Source of the DNA: Pelomonas sp. Root1217
GTDB lineage: Bacteria; Pseudomonadota; Gammaproteobacteria; Burkholderiales; Burkholderiaceae_C
Length of the DNA: 64,000 nucleotides
NCBI RefSeq assembly: GCF_001425705.1
Contig: NZ_LMDC01000028.1
Location: 16,504 to 80,503 of the forward strand
Direction of reading: 5' to 3'
The notes beneath the pieces were generated by a model. That model was not told the origin of the DNA. It was given only the letters and a program-made list of their open reading frames with translations, and searched no databases. Both the position numbers and the translations under genes were made by a program. Shown here piece by piece: positions 23,903 to 32,982 of the stretch. How positions within the stretch are numbered: position 1 is the stretch's first letter; the number at the start of each line of letters is the position of its first letter.

Positions 23903-24997
23903 ATGCCTCCCGAAACCACCGAACGCCCCGTCTCCTCGCGCACCGCCTACAGCGCGCGGCCGACGCTGCGCGTGGACGGCCAGGCCCTGCCCGCGCTGGA
24001 TGACCTCGTGCGCACCTTTGCCGTCACCGAGGCCGAGGGCGGCATGAGCAGCTTGTCTCTGGGCATGGGCAACTGGGGCATGGTGGACGGCAGCCTGGGC
24101 CTGGTCTTCGACGCCGGCAGCCCGATCAAGCTCGGCGCCCGTGTGCAGCTCTATGCCGGCGAGACCTCCGGCCCCACCGAGATCTTCGACGGCCAGATCC
24201 ACGCCATCGAAGCCAGCGGCTCGGTCGGCGCGCCGCCGAGCCTGCTCGTACTGGCCGAAGACAAGCTTTTCGCCGCCCGCATGAAGCGCCGCAGCAAGAG
24301 CCATGTGGATTCGAGCCTGGAAGACGTCGTGCGGGCCATTGCTGGCGACCACGGCCTCACCGTCGACGCCAGCGGCCTGCCCGGCGGCACTGGACTGTGG
24401 GTGCAGTTGAACGAAAGCGACCTGTCCTTTTTGCGCCGCCTGCTGGGCCGTTGCGACTGCGAGATGCAGGTGATTGGCAGCACGCTGCAGGTACGCAGCA
24501 GCGCCGACATGGACCGCGGCACGCTGGACCTGACGCTCTACAGCCAGCTGCAGGAGGTGCGCGTCATCGCCGACCTGTCCAGCCAGGTCACCGAGGTCAT
24601 GGCCCGCGGCTTCGACCCGGCCGCCGGCAGCGACTTCACCAAGACCAGCACCGGCGCTCAACCCGGGCCGGGAAGCGGCCGCACGGGCGCCTCGCTGTTG
24701 TCCGATATCGGCATCGAGCGCAGTGAGAACCTCGGCGCCCTGCCCTGCCGCAACGACACCGAAGCCCAGGCCCTCGCCGACGCCGCCTTCGACCAGCGCG
24801 CCCGCCAGTTCGTGCGCCTGCACGGCCGCACCGAGGGCAATGCCGGCCTGCGCGTGGGCAGCCGCGTGAACCTGCACGGCGTCGGCCGGCGCTTCGACAA
24901 CTGCTATGCCGTGATCGAAGCGCGCCACCGCTTCGACCCCACCAGTGGCTATGTGACCGAGTTCGTCGCCCAGTCGGCCTTCATCGCCGACAACTGA
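23903..24997 (+). CDS. Baseplate hub protein, gpD/VgrG-N-like
   Basis: A 364-residue hub of the phage late-control D / VgrG N-terminal family, forming the trimeric hub on which the spike sits. Landmarks: RPTLRVDGQALPALDDLVRTFAVTEAEGGMSSL, AGETSGPTEIFDGQIHAIEAS, LVLAEDKLFAARMKRRSKSH, then LNESDLSFLRRLLGRCDCEMQV, the family's FLRRL/CDC region. In PVC the hub and spike are fused in Pvc8; here the gpV part is a separate gene starting two bases after this stop. Confidence 0.9.
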   Translation: MPPETTERPVSSRTAYSARPTLRVDGQALPALDDLVRTFAVTEAEGGMSSLSLGMGNWGMVDGSLGLVFDAGSPIKLGARVQLYAGETSGPTEIFDGQIHAIEASGSVGAPPSLLVLAEDKLFAARMKRRSKSHVDSSLEDVVRAIAGDHGLTVDASGLPGGTGLWVQLNESDLSFLRRLLGRCDCEMQVIGSTLQVRSSADMDRGTLDLTLYSQLQEVRVIADLSSQVTEVMARGFDPAAGSDFTKTSTGAQPGPGSGRTGASLLSDIGIERSENLGALPCRNDTEAQALADAAFDQRARQFVRLHGRTEGNAGLRVGSRVNLHGVGRRFDNCYAVIEARHRFDPTSGYVTEFVAQSAFIADN

Positions 24998-24998
24998 T

Positions 24999-25712
24999 AT
25001 GGACCGCGCTCCCTTCAGCTTCGCCCCCGCTGGCAACCCGCCGGCCCTCGGCCCGGCTTGGCTGGGCGGCGGCGTCTTCATGGCCGACGTGACCGACATC
25101 AAGGATCCCGACAACCGTGGCCGCGTCAAGATGCGCGTCCATGGCGTCGACGAGCAAAGCGGCGACGCCGAGCTCTGGGCCATGCTGGTGGCTCCCTTCG
25201 CCGGCGACAACCGCGGCTCCTGGTGGGTGCCCGATGTCGGCGACCTCGTGGCCGTGGCCTTCGTGCAGGGCGACGCACGCATGCCCATCGTGCTGGGTGG
25301 CCTCTGGCACGGCGCCGCTTCACCGCCCGAGAGCATGGACGGCGCCGGCAACAACTATCTGAAGGTGCTGCGCTCGCGCAATGGCGTGAAGATCACCCTC
25401 GACGACCAGGACGGCCAGGAAAAACTCATCCTCGAAACGCCGGGCGGCCAGAAGCTGACGCTGAAGGACGGCCCCGGTTCCTGCGAGCTGGTCGACTCCA
25501 ACGGCAACAGCATCAAGCTCGAGAGCAGCGGCATCACCGTCACCGCTTCGGCCACCGTCACCGTCAACGCGGCGACGGTCAAGGTCAGTGCCGGCATGGT
25601 GAATGTGGATGCCGGCATGTCCAAGTTCAGCGGCGTCGTCCAGTGCGACACGCTGATCACCAACGCCGTCGTGTCGTCGAGCTACACGCCCGGCGCCGGG
25701 AACATTTGGTGA
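24999..25712 (+). CDS. Baseplate spike protein, gpV-like
   Basis: A 237-residue spike. Residues 20-110 hold the gpV/VgrG OB-fold: GVFMADVTDIKDPDNRGRVKMRVHG, LWAMLVAPFAGDNRGSWWVPDVGDLVAVAFVQGDARMPIVLGGLWHG. After about 120 it becomes a triple-strand beta-helix with repeated short strands such as KITLDDQDG, LTLKDGPG, IKLESSGITVTASATVTVN. It ends SSYTPGAGNIW. No HxH iron-binding tip motif is seen, and no PAAR gene was found in the cluster, so this end may itself form the tip. It begins two bases after the hub gene. Confidence 0.88.
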   Translation: MDRAPFSFAPAGNPPALGPAWLGGGVFMADVTDIKDPDNRGRVKMRVHGVDEQSGDAELWAMLVAPFAGDNRGSWWVPDVGDLVAVAFVQGDARMPIVLGGLWHGAASPPESMDGAGNNYLKVLRSRNGVKITLDDQDGQEKLILETPGGQKLTLKDGPGSCELVDSNGNSIKLESSGITVTASATVTVNAATVKVSAGMVNVDAGMSKFSGVVQCDTLITNAVVSSSYTPGAGNIW

Positions 25713-25720
25713 GGCCGGCA

Positions 25721-27328
25721 ATGGCAGCCGTCATGGACCCCCACACCCACCACGCCGTCGCCGTGGGCGGGCCGTCGCGCCAGCATCCGCATGCGCCGGC
25801 CGTCCTCGTCGACATCGAGGCCGGAGACTTCGTCGCTGCGCTCAGCGACGCGATCACCTCAACCACGTGGCCCCGCTTTGGCTGGCCGGCCTCGCTGCCC
25901 ATCGCCCGCCTGCCCGACAAGGGTGCGCCGCGCGCGCTGTTCCAGCCCATCCACCGCCGCTTCAACCTGATCCTGTTCGACACCCACTGCGAAGTCTTCG
26001 GCGCGCCGCGCCTGGACCCGAAGAAGATCGAGTCCAGCGGCTTTGTCGTGCGCCGCTGGGCCGGGCCTGACGACCTGAACGGGCAAGCCATCGCCGATCC
26101 CCACAACTGGCAGGCCTGGCAGGCCGACGGCTGGCGCGCCCTGCCCAGCGCCGCCGCCTTCGACGCCGATCCCGACCCGGCACGTCGCCCCACGCCGCGC
26201 ACCGGCAACCCCGGCGTCGATGCCCGCCTGGCGGCCCTGCGCGCCGTGCATCCGGCCGAGGCCGTGAACCCGCTGCATGCGCTGATGCCCGAGGTCTGCA
26301 ACGCCGCCCGGCGCAGCCTGCTCTATGGTCTCGTGCCCACCAGCGAGGCCCTGCGCAAGCCCAACAACGCCGCCGTGGATTACAGCGCCGTGCGCACGCC
26401 GGGCTCGCCAGCGCGTGACAGCTTCATGGCCCATCTCTCGCCCTATCTGTCCCGCGCCAGCATCCGCCCCCTGCCCGGCGCAGACGCCCGCTTCGACGCC
26501 ACCTGGCTGAACGGCAGCGAGCCGGTGGACGCGAGTGAGCCCGACAGCGGCGACAGCGCCGCCATGCGCGAGCAATTCGCCGCCTTCATCCGCCAACTGG
26601 CCTTCGAGTTCGACATCAACGGCCGCGGCACCAGCCTGCGGCTGCTGCTCGACGAGCTGCTCATCGGTCGCAACATCACCACCTTCGGCGTCACGACCCG
26701 CGTCGCCATCGGCGGCGCGGCCTTCCTGCAGGCCTGCGTGCACGTCGCCACCGACGTTGACGCCGGCGGCGTCGACATCCCCGATGACTTCGGCCCCGTG
26801 CCCGACGGCTGGCTGGACCGCTTCACCAACGCAGCACTCACCGTGCTCGAAGGCCGCGCCGCCGAAGCGCGCACGCTGGAGGGCCGCTTCGACGACGCCG
26901 AGGCGCTTTACGCCATCCGCGCCTTCGTGCGCGTGCGCGGCGAGCCTGGTTGCCCGACCCGGCTGGTATGGAGCGACATGACGCCGCTCTACCGCGTGGC
27001 ACCCTGGTTCGCCTCCACCGGCACGCCCCAGGCTCGCATCGCCCTGCCCGCCTTCGACCGTGCTTCGCTGGCTGCCATGAAGCCCAACGTCGCCTTCGAC
27101 GTGCCGCCGGGCCTGGCCAATCTGCTGATGCGCAACAAGCCCGAGGACTTCATGAAGAAGCCCAAGGCCGGCAGCGAGATCGGCCTCGGTTGGCTGTGCT
27201 CCTTCTCGATTCCCATCATCACGATCTGCGCCTTCATCCTGCTCAATGTCGTGCTGTCCCTGCTCAACCTCGTGTTCTTCTGGTTGCCGCTGGTGAAGAT
27301 CTGCCTGCCCGTGCCCAAGAAGAAATAG
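25721..27328 (+). CDS. Unknown CIS protein with C-terminal hydrophobic segments, candidate membrane adaptor
   Basis: A 535-residue protein of no family I can name, placed between the spike and gp25 genes. The first 485 residues are soluble-looking, with His-rich DPHTHH at the start, then an alpha/beta region and a domain ending VPPGLANLLMRNK. The last 45 residues are strongly hydrophobic: SFSIPIITICAFILLNVVLS, then LLNLVFFWLPLVKICL, closing VPKKK. This gives one or two membrane helices with a positive tail. Membrane-bound CIS proteins are known from Streptomyces and cyanobacterial systems; by position and layout this protein is a candidate for attaching the apparatus to the cell membrane. Function is inference. 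Confidence 0.6.
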   Translation: MAAVMDPHTHHAVAVGGPSRQHPHAPAVLVDIEAGDFVAALSDAITSTTWPRFGWPASLPIARLPDKGAPRALFQPIHRRFNLILFDTHCEVFGAPRLDPKKIESSGFVVRRWAGPDDLNGQAIADPHNWQAWQADGWRALPSAAAFDADPDPARRPTPRTGNPGVDARLAALRAVHPAEAVNPLHALMPEVCNAARRSLLYGLVPTSEALRKPNNAAVDYSAVRTPGSPARDSFMAHLSPYLSRASIRPLPGADARFDATWLNGSEPVDASEPDSGDSAAMREQFAAFIRQLAFEFDINGRGTSLRLLLDELLIGRNITTFGVTTRVAIGGAAFLQACVHVATDVDAGGVDIPDDFGPVPDGWLDRFTNAALTVLEGRAAEARTLEGRFDDAEALYAIRAFVRVRGEPGCPTRLVWSDMTPLYRVAPWFASTGTPQARIALPAFDRASLAAMKPNVAFDVPPGLANLLMRNKPEDFMKKPKAGSEIGLGWLCSFSIPIITICAFILLNVVLSLLNLVFFWLPLVKICLPVPKKK

Positions 27329-27337
27329 AGAACAGCC

Positions 27338-27742
27338 ATGGCCCGCAAGCTCGCCCCCGAACTCTCCCCGCCCATTGGTTTCCCGCTGCTCGGCCGGCCC
27401 GACGCCGACGGCCGCTGGGCCTGGCCGGGCCTGGCGCGCAGCGTGGCCGACGGCCTGCGCTGCGTGCTCGCCACGCGGCCTGGTGAGTTGCTGATGCACC
27501 CCGACTTCGGCGCCGGCGTGCAGGACTTCCTGAACCAGCCCAACAACCTCACCGTGCGCGCCCGCCTGCACGAGCGCATCGGTGGCGCCATCACCCGCCT
27601 CGAGCCGCGCGCCCAGGTGGAACGCATCGACGTGGACGAAGACCCCGAAGACCCGCGCGTCGTCCACATCGCCGTGCACTACCGCTTGCGCCGCACCGGT
27701 GAACCGCAGCGCATGGCGCTGGCCTTGACCTTGGGAAGCTGA
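27338..27742 (+). CDS. Baseplate wedge protein, gp25-like
   Basis: A 134-residue gp25/GpW family protein (Pvc9/Afp9), a wedge component at which sheath assembly starts. Features: GLARSVADGLRCVLATRPGELLMHPDFGAGVQDFLNQPNN, then LHERIGGAITRLEPRAQVERIDV and a closing strand. The ATG follows the previous stop by nine bases; the baseplate J gene starts one base after its stop. Confidence 0.93.
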   Translation: MARKLAPELSPPIGFPLLGRPDADGRWAWPGLARSVADGLRCVLATRPGELLMHPDFGAGVQDFLNQPNNLTVRARLHERIGGAITRLEPRAQVERIDVDEDPEDPRVVHIAVHYRLRRTGEPQRMALALTLGS

Positions 27743-27743
27743 A

Positions 27744-30017
27744 ATGCCGCTGCCCATCCCCCTGCTCGACGACCGCCGCGCCGACGACCTCGTCGCCGAC
27801 CTGTTGGCCCGCATCCCCGCACACACGCCGGAGTGGACCGACCCGCGCGTGGGCGACCCCGGCCGCACGCTGATCGAGCTGTTCGCCTTCCTCGGCGACG
27901 CCCTGCTCTACCGCGCCAACCAGGTGCCCGAGCTGCAGCGCCGCGTCTTCCTGAACCTGCTGGGCATGGGCCTCAAGCCCGCCCGCATGGCCCGCGGCCT
28001 GGTCACGCTGCGCCTGCCCGATGAAGCCCGCGAGGCGCTGGACCTGCGCGAGCGCGCCACCATCAGCCGCCCGGTGCCCTTCGAAACGGCCCAGGAGATC
28101 AGCGTCGCGCCGGTCACCGGCGAGGTCTACCTGAAGCAGCGCGTCACTGCCGACGACCACCCCGAGCTGGCCGACACCCTGGCCCAGCTCGGCGCCCTCT
28201 ACGGCGGCCGCACGCTGGACGCCTACCAGACCCAGCCGCTGTTTGCCGACGGCGCGGTGGACGCCGGCGTGGACATCGTCGCCGACAGCGTCGACGGCTG
28301 CCTGTGGATCGCGCTGCTGGCGCCCAAGCCGGCGCGCGGCGAGTCCATCGCCGCACTGCGCGACCGCTGCGCCCAGCAGCTGGCCCGCAACACGGCCGGT
28401 GCGGCGCGCCTGCTCAACATCGGCCTGGTGCCGGCGCTGACCGTGCCCGACGACCAGGAGCTGGTCGGCGAGCGCGAGCGCATCGGCGTCAGCTGGGAGA
28501 TCTCCGTCGGCGGTGCCCGCGCGACCGACTACCAGACCCTCGACCCCTCGGGCAACGACACGACTGACGGCCTGCGCCGCGCCGGCGTCGTGCGCGTGCT
28601 GATGCCCGGCCCCGAGTTGATCGGCGTCGGCGACTCGGCCCGCGGCATCGATGCCGTCTCCGGCGTGGACGAAGAGCCACCGCGCCTGGACGACCCCGAC
28701 CGCGCCCAGCGCCTCGTCGCCTGGCTGCGCATGAAGCCTGCCGCCGGCGTGCAGCGCCTGCGGCTCAGCTGGGCCGGTCTGCACGCCGTGCAGATCGAAC
28801 AGGGCGTGACCAGCCAGGGCCTCGTCGTCGCCCAGACTTCCGGCCGCCCCGGCGAAGTCATTGCCCTGCCGGTGCGCAATGTGCTGCCCGACAGCCTGCA
28901 GCTCGAGATCGCCGAACCTGGCATGCAGTACGCGGCCTGGACGCGCGTCGACGACCTGGCCCTGGTGTCTCACCGCGCCGAAGTGGCCCGCGATGCCCGC
29001 GCCTACGAGCTGGACGCCGAGTCCGGCCAGGTGCGCCTGGGCGATGGCATGCGCGGCCGTCTGCCGCCGGCGGGCTCGCGCGTGCGCATCGTGTCGGCCC
29101 GCTCCGGCGGCGGCCGTGCGGGCAATCTCGCACCCGGCACGCTGAAGGACATCGTCGCCAACAGCATCAACGCCAGCGGCCTGCCCGGCGCCGTGATCAA
29201 CACGCTGAAACTGTCGCAGCCGGTCGGCACCCAGGGCGGCGAGGACGCCGAGGACGTCGACGCCGCCCAGCAGCGCATCCCCGCCATGCTGCGCCACCGC
29301 GAGCGCGCCGTCACGGCCGACGACTACGCCAGCCTGGCCCGCGAGACGCCGGGCATGGACATAGGCCGCGTCGAGGTGCTGCCGCGCTTTGCACCGCGCA
29401 CGCGGGCCTTCGGCATCCCCGGCGTCGTCGCCGTCATGGTGCTGCCGGGCACGACCAGCGGCGAGGTCGGCACCGCGCCCAACCCGCGCGCCGACCGGCC
29501 GCTGATCGAGGCCGTCCACGCCTGGCTGGAACCGCGCCGGCCGCTGGCGACCGAGCTCAACGTCATCGGCTGCGAGTACGTGCCGCTGTCCGTCTCCGTC
29601 GCCGTGGGCCTGCGCGACGGCGCGCCGCGCGAGGAGACGCTGGCGGCGGTGCGCGGGGTGATCCGGCGTCTGCTGTGGCCGCTCGCTCCCGGTGGTTTCG
29701 ACGGCAATGGCTGGCCGCTGGGACGCGCCTTGGCCGATCGTGAGCTGGAAGTCGAAGCCGCCCGCGTGCCCGGCGTGGCGACCGTCGCCGGCGTCAATCT
29801 CTTCACCGGTGGCCCCGGCGCCTGGGCCTTGGTCGGCCGGGATGGCAGCGGCCTGCAGCGGGCTGCCCTCGCGCCCTGGCAACTGCCGGAGTTGATGCAG
29901 GTGCTGGTGGAAGTGGGCAGCACGCCGGCCACCCGCGTCGGGCCGGACGCGGCTTCCGGCAGCGGCGCCAACGGCAGCAGCCGCGTCGCCGTGCCCGTCA
30001 TCGTGGACCTTTGCTGA
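27744..30017 (+). CDS. Baseplate J-like protein (gp6/Pvc11)
   Basis: A 757-residue wedge protein of the baseplate J/gp6 family that forms the ring around the hub. Landmarks: TPEWTDPRVGDPGRTLIELFAFLGDALLYRANQVPELQRRVFLNLLGMGLKPARMA at the start (the Pvc11-type N-terminus), a middle RVRIVSARSGGGRAGNLAPGTLK, QQRIPAMLRHRERAVTADDYASLARETPG, and AVHAWLEPRRPLATELNVIGCEYVPLSVSV near the end. Well conserved across eCIS. Confidence 0.93.
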   Translation: MPLPIPLLDDRRADDLVADLLARIPAHTPEWTDPRVGDPGRTLIELFAFLGDALLYRANQVPELQRRVFLNLLGMGLKPARMARGLVTLRLPDEAREALDLRERATISRPVPFETAQEISVAPVTGEVYLKQRVTADDHPELADTLAQLGALYGGRTLDAYQTQPLFADGAVDAGVDIVADSVDGCLWIALLAPKPARGESIAALRDRCAQQLARNTAGAARLLNIGLVPALTVPDDQELVGERERIGVSWEISVGGARATDYQTLDPSGNDTTDGLRRAGVVRVLMPGPELIGVGDSARGIDAVSGVDEEPPRLDDPDRAQRLVAWLRMKPAAGVQRLRLSWAGLHAVQIEQGVTSQGLVVAQTSGRPGEVIALPVRNVLPDSLQLEIAEPGMQYAAWTRVDDLALVSHRAEVARDARAYELDAESGQVRLGDGMRGRLPPAGSRVRIVSARSGGGRAGNLAPGTLKDIVANSINASGLPGAVINTLKLSQPVGTQGGEDAEDVDAAQQRIPAMLRHRERAVTADDYASLARETPGMDIGRVEVLPRFAPRTRAFGIPGVVAVMVLPGTTSGEVGTAPNPRADRPLIEAVHAWLEPRRPLATELNVIGCEYVPLSVSVAVGLRDGAPREETLAAVRGVIRRLLWPLAPGGFDGNGWPLGRALADRELEVEAARVPGVATVAGVNLFTGGPGAWALVGRDGSGLQRAALAPWQLPELMQVLVEVGSTPATRVGPDAASGSGANGSSRVAVPVIVDLC

Positions 30018-30100
30018 GATGAACAAGCCCCCACGCTCACTTCGCTCGCTGCCCCCCGAGGGGGCGCGTCAGTGCCTTCGGGCGGCCGGGCGGTACTGAC
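30018..30100 (+). repeat. Burkholderiales-type GC-rich intergenic repeat inside the operon
   Basis: CCCCCACGCTCACTTCGCTC, then GCCCCC-CGA-GGGGGC (30051-30065) and a GC-rich tail resemble the REP-like sequence seen between genes in many Burkholderiales (recognition from memory). A 26-codon frame from 30019 is almost certainly accidental. It separates the baseplate J and gpI genes and could stabilise mRNA 3' ends or lower downstream expression. Confidence 0.55.
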
Positions 30101-32650
30101 ATGGACGCCAACTCGCAACGCTTCTGGCTCTGGTCCCGTCCCGAGGACTGGGCGGTGGCGGAAGGCTGCGCGATCGCGTCGCGCGACGCCGAGCATGGCG
30201 GCGTCGCGCAAGTGCTGTCGCTGGCCTCGGAGCTGGGCGTGGCGCCGTTGATCGCCGGTGTCTCCCGCGTCACCAGCGCCGAGACCGAACTGGCCATGCT
30301 GCCTTTGCTGCGCGACCGCGTCGGCAGCTACGCCCGCTGGGACCCGCGGCCGACGCCTGAAGGCCCGGGCGGCTCACTGATGGGTTTTGGCGCCTTCCCC
30401 GGCGAGGTGCCGCGTTATGCGACCTCGGCGCCCGGCGCGCCCGCGGCGATGGCCCTCGATGCCGATGACCGCATCGTCTTCGCCTTTGCCGACCGCGTGG
30501 AACTCTTCGACCTGCGCGACCGCCACGAGCCGGTGCGCCTGGAACTGCCGCCGCTGTTCACGCCCCAGGCCGTCGCCTGTGACGCCCAGGGCGGGCGCTG
30601 GCTGCTGGACCGCGGCAACCGCCGCCTCGCCGTGCTGGCCGGCACGCCTTTCCCCGAACGCGGCGACGTGGTGCGCGATGCAGGCACCTTCCGCCCTCAG
30701 CCCGAGAACGCCGACGACGCGCGTCTCGAGCTGCTGCCCGAGGCCCTGCTGGATGCCGCCCTGCGCCCCATCGCGCTGGCCGCCAGCCCGCAAGGCCGGC
30801 TCGCGGTCATCGCCTGGGGTCCGGATGGCGAGCTGAACCTGATCGTCATCGACGGCGAAGCGCGCAAGAGCGCCATCCTCGAGGGCGCTGCCTACGCCCA
30901 CGCCATTGCCTGGCTGGACGAGGCCGACGTCGCCCTGCGCGTGTCCGACCTGGCCGAGGCCCTGGTCTATCCGGCGGACGCAGCGCCCCGGCAGAAGCCC
31001 CTGGGTCGCCGCTACCCCAGTGCCGACGCGGCGCCTGGCGGCTTTGTCGCCTCGCAGGACTGGCCGCCGCATCTGCCGCTGGTGCGTCCGCAGGACGTGC
31101 CCGAGGCCGCGGAAAATGCGACCTTCAGCCGCACCCTCGTGCCGCTGTCCTGGCGCGGCTTTGCTGCCAGCGGCATGGCCGAAGGCCACACGGTCGACAC
31201 GCAATCCATCGACCTGGTCTGGCACCGCCTCTACGTCGAAGCCGTCATCCCGCCCGGCTGCGGCGTGCGGGTGGAGTTGCGCGCCTCGGACGAGAACGGT
31301 TTCAGCGGCGCCTGGTGGCCGCACTGGTTCGGCGACGCCAGCGCCTTGCAGGCCGACCTGCAAGCCGGCACACCGCGCGCCGCCTGGCTGGCCTGCCCGA
31401 GCGAACTGCCCCATCACGCCAGCCTGCTCGGCTGCGCGCCGCTGGCGAATCGCGTCGGCCTGTTCGGTGCCCTGGTGCAGCGCGCCGGCATGCAGCTGCG
31501 CGAGCTGCGCGGCCGCCGCCTGCAACTGCGCCTGACGCTCTACGGCAACGGCCGCGCCACGCCGCAGGTGGCGGCCGTGCGGGTCTGGGGCGACCGCTTC
31601 TCCTATCTGCGCCGCTACCTGCCCGAGCTCTACCGCGACGACCCCGTCTTCGACCGGACTGCAAGCGGCGACGCGACGCGCCACGACTTCCTGGAGCGCT
31701 TCATCGGCCTGTTCGAAAGCGTGCTCACGCCGATGGAAGACCAGGTCGCCGACGCCCGCGTGCTGACGGCGCCCACCAGCACGCCGGCCGACGCGCTGGA
31801 CTGGCTGGCCCGCTGGACCGGCGAGCGCTTCCCGTCCCGCCTGCCCACCGCGCAGAAGCGCGCCTGGCTGGCCAATGCACCCTTGCTGCGCCGGCTGCGC
31901 GGCACCCGCGGCGGCCTGGCCCTGGCGCTGGACATCGCCACCGACGGCGCGGTGAGCCTGGGTCGCATCATCGTGCTGGAAGACTTCCGCCTGCGCCGCA
32001 CGTTGGCCACGCTGCTGGGCATAGACCTGGAGCGCAGCGACGACCCGCTGCTGCCCGGCCTCGTCGTCTCCGGCAATTCCTTCGTCGGCGACACGCTGAC
32101 GCTGGGCGACGCAGACGACGACCAGGCGCGCCGCGAGTTCCTGGCCCTGTTCGGCGAGGAGATTGACTCCGGGGCCGAGCGCGAGACCGTGGCCAGCGTC
32201 TACGAGCGCACCGCCCATCGCGCCACCATCCTCGTTCACGAGGGGCTGGACGAAGACCTGATCGCCATGGTGCGCAACCTCGCCGAAGAGATCGCACCGG
32301 CCCATGTCCTCGTCAAGGTGATGGCCGCCCGCGAGCCCTTCATGGTCGGCATCGCGGCCCTGGTCGGTGTGGACAGCTATCTGCGCGCGCCGGTGCCGCT
32401 GGAAGTGGCGCGCATCAACCGCAGCGGCGTTGGCCGCGGCGACCGTATCACCGGCGGCGGCGCGCTGGACTGGCGGCTGGACGACAGCAGCGGCCTCGTC
32501 GCCTTCGACGGCGCACCCAAGGCCCATCTGGACGCCGTCGCCATCGCCAGCCCCGGCGGCAATCTGCTGCTCGACGGCCGCCGCTCCGAACCCCCGCCCG
32601 ACGGCGTGATCGCGCGCTGGCGCTTCACGCGACTTCCCGATCCCGAGTAG
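30101..32650 (+). CDS. gpI-like tail/baseplate protein with N-terminal propeller-like region
   Basis: An 849-residue protein, far longer than phage gpI (about 180 residues). The gpI-type domain is around residues 500-625: FSYLRRYLPELYRDDPVFDR, DFLERFIGLFESVLTPMEDQV, TPADALDWLARWTGERFP, LLRRLRGTRGGLALALDI. Upstream, about 100-330, are repeated strand-turn units (ALDADDRIVFAFADRVELFDL, AVACDAQGGRWLLDRGNRRLAVL, ALAASPQGRLAVIAWGPDG) that look like NHL/beta-propeller blades. The C-terminal 200 residues are an unassigned tail. Pvc12-like position. The propeller may be an exposed binding module. Confidence 0.85.
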   Translation: MDANSQRFWLWSRPEDWAVAEGCAIASRDAEHGGVAQVLSLASELGVAPLIAGVSRVTSAETELAMLPLLRDRVGSYARWDPRPTPEGPGGSLMGFGAFPGEVPRYATSAPGAPAAMALDADDRIVFAFADRVELFDLRDRHEPVRLELPPLFTPQAVACDAQGGRWLLDRGNRRLAVLAGTPFPERGDVVRDAGTFRPQPENADDARLELLPEALLDAALRPIALAASPQGRLAVIAWGPDGELNLIVIDGEARKSAILEGAAYAHAIAWLDEADVALRVSDLAEALVYPADAAPRQKPLGRRYPSADAAPGGFVASQDWPPHLPLVRPQDVPEAAENATFSRTLVPLSWRGFAASGMAEGHTVDTQSIDLVWHRLYVEAVIPPGCGVRVELRASDENGFSGAWWPHWFGDASALQADLQAGTPRAAWLACPSELPHHASLLGCAPLANRVGLFGALVQRAGMQLRELRGRRLQLRLTLYGNGRATPQVAAVRVWGDRFSYLRRYLPELYRDDPVFDRTASGDATRHDFLERFIGLFESVLTPMEDQVADARVLTAPTSTPADALDWLARWTGERFPSRLPTAQKRAWLANAPLLRRLRGTRGGLALALDIATDGAVSLGRIIVLEDFRLRRTLATLLGIDLERSDDPLLPGLVVSGNSFVGDTLTLGDADDDQARREFLALFGEEIDSGAERETVASVYERTAHRATILVHEGLDEDLIAMVRNLAEEIAPAHVLVKVMAAREPFMVGIAALVGVDSYLRAPVPLEVARINRSGVGRGDRITGGGALDWRLDDSSGLVAFDGAPKAHLDAVAIASPGGNLLLDGRRSEPPPDGVIARWRFTRLPDPE

Positions 32651-32670
32651 ACCTACCAAGGAGTGCCACC

Positions 32671-32982
32671 ATGGCCAAGTTCGAAATCAATGTCCCCTTC
32701 GAAACCGACCAGCCGACCGTCGTCGTCGAGGTCGACCCGCGCAGCCCGCTGGCCCGCGGTCGGCACAAGTTCCAGCTCGAGGTCATCGACGACTCCGGCA
32801 ATGTGTCCCTGCCCGACACCGTCGACGTCATCGTGGCCGACCGCGAGCGCCCCACGGCCGTGCTGGCCGGGCCACAGGTCGCCGACCTCGGCAAGAACTT
32901 CGAGCTCAACGGCTCCAAGTCCTTCGACATCGGCGGCGTCATCAAGAGCTACCGCTACACCTATCTCGGCCCCGTGCGGTGA
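32671..32982 (+). CDS. Small Ig-like (PKD-type) CIS protein
   Basis: A 103-residue protein with strand-rich sequence: PLARGRHKFQLEVIDDSGNVS, PDTVDVIVADRERPTAVLAG, then GKNFELNGSKSFDIGGVIKSYRYTYLG, the last like a PKD fold. AAGGAG precedes the ATG. No signal peptide. Possibly a fibre or baseplate decoration protein. Its stop overlaps the next gene's GTG. Confidence 0.65.
   Translation: MAKFEINVPFETDQPTVVVEVDPRSPLARGRHKFQLEVIDDSGNVSLPDTVDVIVADRERPTAVLAGPQVADLGKNFELNGSKSFDIGGVIKSYRYTYLGPVR

Noticed and set aside
30019-30099. A 26-codon frame (MNKPPRSLRS...) between baseplate J and gpI.
   Set aside because: It consists entirely of the GC-rich repeat and has no ribosome binding site; more likely accidental.
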